Shown here in pieces: positions 33,826 through 36,851 of a stretch of DNA of 36,851 nucleotides; the stretch's first letter is position 1; each line of letters begins with the position of its first letter. The position numbers and the translations under genes were made by a program. The notes below the pieces were generated by a model. That model saw nothing but the letters and a program-made list of their open reading frames with translations. It did not search any database and had not been told where the DNA came from. This DNA comes from an uncultured Lachnospiraceae bacterium (GTDB lineage Bacteria > Bacillota > Clostridia > Lachnospirales > Lachnospiraceae). The stretch is taken from positions 1 through 36,851 of the forward strand of contig CANOVJ010000041.1 in the NCBI GenBank assembly GCA_947570615.1, read 5' to 3'.

Positions 33826-34751
33826 GGAGAAAAGGAGAAAAGTATAAAAAAAGAAGGATGGGGGAGAGAATCGGGGACGGGATGCTCTGGGCTTTCATGC
33901 TGGGCGTGTGCGTATTGTGCCTGTTCCCCTTCTGGTATTTCCTGGTGCTGTCCTTTAACGACGGCTATGACACGCTCTACGGCGGCGTATATCTGTGGCC
34001 CAGGGTGTTTACGCTGGACAATTACCGGCAGGCCTTTGCCTACCCGACGATACTGAATTCCTTTGCGGTAAGTATTGCCCGGGTTCTGATACAGACGCTG
34101 GTGTCCCTGATATTTACGGCGCTGATGGCGTATGCCATGACAGAAAAGGAGCTGCCCGGGAGGAAGGGGATCAATTTCTTTTTCTTCTTCACCACGATTT
34201 TTTCGGGGGGACTGATCCCCTCCTATATCCTGTATCGGCAGATCCATATCCTGAATACCTTCTGGGTGCTGGTTCTTCCGGGGATTTTCAGCTTTTACAA
34301 TACCATTGTGATGCGGACGTTTTTTGAGGAGATCCCCGAATCGCTCAAGGAATCCGCAAAGCTGGACGGGGCGGGAGAGTTTACCATATTTTGCCGGATC
34401 ATACTGCCGCTGTCAAAGGCGGTGATGGCCACGGTCGCGCTGTTCGTGGGAGTGGGGGCGTGGAACGACTGGTTTTCCGGAGCGTATTATATCCAGTTCA
34501 ACCAGAAGCTGGTTCCCGCGGCCACACTGTTATATCAGATTATCGCCGAGGCTTCTTTTAAGGTGAACAACATTAAGACAGGCTCAAACATAATGGCGGC
34601 GGGCCAGGATTCTCTGGCCACTGCCGCCACAACGCCGGAATCACTGCGGATGGCGTTTGTGATCATTATTGTTACGCCGGTGATCTGTATATATCCGTTT
34701 CTGCAGAAATATTTCGTAAAGGGGGTGATGGTAGGCTCGGTAAAGGGATAG
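33819..34751 (+). CDS. ABC sugar transporter permease, YtcP/LplC-like
   Basis: A 310-residue membrane protein, the second half of the permease pair. Hydrophobic segments begin at MLGVCVLCLFPFWYFLVLSF, and the EAA loop is ESAKLDGAGEFTIFCRIILP. The conserved C-terminal IYPFLQKYFVKGVMVGSVKG is a hallmark of this group. Its start overlaps the end of the first permease by 7 nt, so the two are translationally coupled. The region 34752-34827 before the binding-protein gene has no other feature than a ribosome site. Confidence 0.93.
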   Translation: MVRRKGEKYKKRRMGERIGDGMLWAFMLGVCVLCLFPFWYFLVLSFNDGYDTLYGGVYLWPRVFTLDNYRQAFAYPTILNSFAVSIARVLIQTLVSLIFTALMAYAMTEKELPGRKGINFFFFFTTIFSGGLIPSYILYRQIHILNTFWVLVLPGIFSFYNTIVMRTFFEEIPESLKESAKLDGAGEFTIFCRIILPLSKAVMATVALFVGVGAWNDWFSGAYYIQFNQKLVPAATLLYQIIAEASFKVNNIKTGSNIMAAGQDSLATAATTPESLRMAFVIIIVTPVICIYPFLQKYFVKGVMVGSVKG

Positions 34752-34827
34752 GCGAAACGGAAGAACTCTTATTAATGAAAAAGTTAAGCGCAGGGCTATA
34801 CCTGTGGAAAGGAAAGGGTAATATCAG

Positions 34828-36543
34828 ATGAAATACAGAACGAAGAAAACAGCTGCGTTGTTCATGTCCGCCATTTTGGGACTCGGGATTCTGACAGGGT
34901 GCGCAGGCGGGTCGGACAGTGGGAAGACGCAGGAAAACGCCGCAGAGGGAAAGAATAATGCGCAGCAGGAGGCGGCCAGCCCCGAGCATTATGATGTGAA
35001 TTTCCTGTTCTGCTGGAATGGCGGTTCCGTGATGCTGCCTGACGATCAGGATCATAACGCCATACTGGATAAAATCGAAGAAAAAACGGGAGTGCGTCTG
35101 CATATGGAGGCAATCGCCACCAACGAAACGGAAAAACTCAATACGCTCTTTTCCAGCGGCACAGTCCCGGATCTGGTGAGCGCGGCCTACTGGTGGAGCG
35201 GCGCAGGGGAGGCTCTTGCAATCCGTAAGGGGATTGAGGAAAGTCTGGTATATGATCTGACCGATTTACTTCCGGATTACCCCAATGTGGCGAATCTGCT
35301 GGAGGAAGGGCTGGCGGAAGGCTACAAGGAGTTTGACCTGAATCTGCCGGAGTTTAACGGCCGCTCCTATCTCATCCCTACCGAGACGCCCTCCTCCAAC
35401 CCGGCCGATCTCGAGACGCTTACCTACGGTGTGTACTGCAGAAAGGATATTCTGGAGGCGCTGGAAATCGATCCGGCTTCGATTACCTCGGAGGATGCGT
35501 TGTATGATCTGATCGTGAAGATATCGGAAGGGGGATTTAAGGACGCCGTGGGCAATCCTGTGATTCCCGCCGGAGCATGGCACAGCGGCTGGCGGTACAG
35601 CGATCTTGTGGCCGGATTTGATACGGGGTATCATTTGTCCAACTATCGCGAGGACGAAAATGGAAACGTGATTCATTACGCCTTTTCAGAGGAAATGAAG
35701 AATAAAATCCTGTGGATGCGCAGGCTGGTTTCAGAGGGGCTTTTTGATGTGGAATGCTTTACCCAGAATTCCACCACCGCCCAGGAGAAATTCGCAGTGG
35801 GAAGGATCGGCGTATACGGAGGCGGAGCGCAGGCGACGGAATTGTTTAATACCCTGTATAAGACCAATCCGGAAATGGAATATACCCTGGTAGGGCCCCT
35901 TAAAAATCAGGCGGGAGATATCTGCACCACAGTTTCACAGGGCGGGGCGAGCGGCTCCCCGGTGCTTTTCCTTGCAGGCGGAATGGAGGAAAAGAAGGCA
36001 AGGGCGATTCTGGGAATGCTGGATTATATCAACAGCGACGAGGGGCGCCTCCTGGTTAAATACGGAATCGAGGGCGAAACCTGGAATATGGTTGACGGGT
36101 ATCCCACCTATACCGACGAGGTGCAGGCGGCGATGAAGGAGGACGCTTCCGCGCTGGCCAATCTGGGACTGGGCTTTTATGAAAAGGTAGTCGGAGCGAA
36201 AACCTATAACAGTAAGTATCCGGTTCCTGAAAACCAGAAAACGGATGTGGATAAATATCTGGACGCCATTAAGGCAAAGCTCCCTCTCTATATAACAAAT
36301 AAGATCAGCGTGGGCCTGCTGGAGAGAAGCTATGAGGGAATGAACGACTACTATGACAGGGCGTCCACAATAGATCTGGGGCAGATCGAGCAGAGAGCCT
36401 ACTTTGCCGCCAGCGACGAGGAGGCTATGGAGATCTGGGACGAGGCCCTGCAGCAGCTGACGGACGCAGGCATAATGGAAATGTGCGAGAGCATACAGAA
36501 ATCCATGGAAGCCTATGAAAATCCGGACGCGCTCAGCTATTAA
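34828..36543 (+). CDS. Extracellular solute-binding lipoprotein, LplA-like
   Basis: A 571-residue substrate-binding protein. The signal sequence ends in the lipobox ILTGC with C25 as the lipid-attachment site, followed by a Gly/Ser/Gln/Glu linker (26-50). The mature part has the family-1 binding-protein fold (DKIEEKTGVRL, LFSSGTVPDLVSAAYWW, LDYINSDEGRLLVKYG). The long size, above 500 residues, is typical of LplA-type proteins that bind oligosaccharides. It captures the ligand on the outer face of the membrane and passes it to the two permeases upstream. GAAAGGAAAGG precedes the ATG. Confidence 0.93.
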   Translation: MKYRTKKTAALFMSAILGLGILTGCAGGSDSGKTQENAAEGKNNAQQEAASPEHYDVNFLFCWNGGSVMLPDDQDHNAILDKIEEKTGVRLHMEAIATNETEKLNTLFSSGTVPDLVSAAYWWSGAGEALAIRKGIEESLVYDLTDLLPDYPNVANLLEEGLAEGYKEFDLNLPEFNGRSYLIPTETPSSNPADLETLTYGVYCRKDILEALEIDPASITSEDALYDLIVKISEGGFKDAVGNPVIPAGAWHSGWRYSDLVAGFDTGYHLSNYREDENGNVIHYAFSEEMKNKILWMRRLVSEGLFDVECFTQNSTTAQEKFAVGRIGVYGGGAQATELFNTLYKTNPEMEYTLVGPLKNQAGDICTTVSQGGASGSPVLFLAGGMEEKKARAILGMLDYINSDEGRLLVKYGIEGETWNMVDGYPTYTDEVQAAMKEDASALANLGLGFYEKVVGAKTYNSKYPVPENQKTDVDKYLDAIKAKLPLYITNKISVGLLERSYEGMNDYYDRASTIDLGQIEQRAYFAASDEEAMEIWDEALQQLTDAGIMEMCESIQKSMEAYENPDALSY

Positions 36544-36669
36544 TCAGGCAGGACGGCCCGTCGTCGTACGTATCGGAATCTGCCGCCCGTGAGACAGGGG
36601 AGACTTTTGGGGAGGGGCTGTTGCAAAAGTAGATGAATAATCTACCGGAGCAACAGCTCCCTTCCGCAA
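36544..36669. other. Intergenic region with long hairpin at 36614-36661
   Basis: ggggctgttgc (36614-36624) pairs with gcaacagctccc (36650-36661), and inside gtagat (36629-36634) pairs with atctac-like bases at 36639-36645. No T-run follows on either strand. The gggctgttgcaaaa end is like terminal repeats of some insertion sequences or MITEs, but no transposase is visible. It sits between two convergent genes. Confidence 0.5.
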
Positions 36670-36851
36670 TTACAGCAAGTAATTATTTTCCCGGTTTGCA
36701 ATCTGAAAACCGACTAATTTGCAGGTTGCATATCCTCCCATAACCAGCGGTTCCGATTTGCAGATATCTTCCGCTTCTTCACGGCTCTGCGTTTTCAGGA
36801 TATACATACCTGCCATTCCCGGATAGCCTTTAAAGACACCGCAGATTTCCA
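36670..36851 (-). CDS. YciI-like protein, 3' part (runs off window)
   Basis: The minus strand reads from the window edge to TAA at 36672-36670: EICGVFKGYPGMAGMYILKT, then QSREEAEDICKSEPLVMGGY and a final FQIANRENNYLL. The MYILKTQSREEAEDICKSEPLVMGGYA-type pattern is that of the YciI-like (YCII) fold, a small ferredoxin-like domain with unclear enzyme role. The start codon lies beyond the right end. About 60 residues are visible. Confidence 0.7.
   Translation of the reverse strand, partial: EICGVFKGYPGMAGMYILKTQSREEAEDICKSEPLVMGGYATCKLVGFQIANRENNYLL

Overview
The window reads like a chromosomal segment of an anaerobic Firmicute of the Lachnospiraceae/Clostridia type. This is an inference from the gene families (LplB/YtcP-type sugar transporters without a local ATPase, a DUF4250 protein, a PD-(D/E)XK 'transposase'-family gene, NodB deacetylase, GH25 lysozyme), from strong AGGAGG-type ribosome sites and sigma-A promoters, and from moderately high G+C in the genes. 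No rRNA, tRNA, CRISPR array or complete insertion sequence is visible.

Layout. 1-2.3 kb is an A+T-richer decayed zone: a GyrI-like effector-binding protein, an ORF remnant with in-frame stops, a truncated nucleoside-phosphorylase start, and a PD-(D/E)XK nuclease gene split by a frameshift in a G run. 2.5-6 kb holds clpB behind a sigma-A promoter that overlaps a CIRCE-like element, followed by a DUF4250 gene and a terminator. 6-13.2 kb is a probable carbohydrate block: a UroD/MtaA-type methyltransferase-like protein, a GntR regulator, a large GH2 enzyme and a GH50-like (agarase-type) enzyme. 13.3-14.7 kb has a polysaccharide deacetylase and pyroglutamyl peptidase. 14.7-15.8 kb (minus strand) is an Erm-type 23S rRNA methyltransferase with a leader of about 310 nt containing an Arg-Thr-Arg leader peptide and an intrinsic terminator. 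Divergent to it is a frameshifted GyrI-like domain gene. 17.1-23.8 kb has sbcD, an oversized sbcC and a GH25 lysozyme. 23.9-26.8 kb is a compact EcoRII/Dcm-type restriction-modification cassette: methyltransferase with an N-terminal ribbon-helix-helix domain, EcoRII-like endonuclease, Vsr nickase. 27.3-36.5 kb is a divergent sugar locus. The minus strand encodes a GmhA-like SIS isomerase, GH38 alpha-mannosidase, ROK kinase and ROK repressor; the plus strand encodes two ABC permeases and a lipoprotein binding protein. A partial YciI-like gene runs off the right edge.

How the genes work together. The divergent locus at 27-36.5 kb looks self-contained: import of an oligosaccharide, trimming by GH38, phosphorylation by the ROK kinase, isomerisation by the SIS enzyme, and control by the ROK repressor at the shared 32.75-32.9 kb promoter region. 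The R-M cassette pairs CCWGG methylation and cleavage (specificity inferred from family) with Vsr repair of the resulting T:G mismatches. The erm leader has the parts of a macrolide-sensing attenuator. The most unusual structural signals are this leader and a hairpin plus Shine-Dalgarno plus ATG cassette present in near-identical form before the unrelated gntR and sbcC genes.
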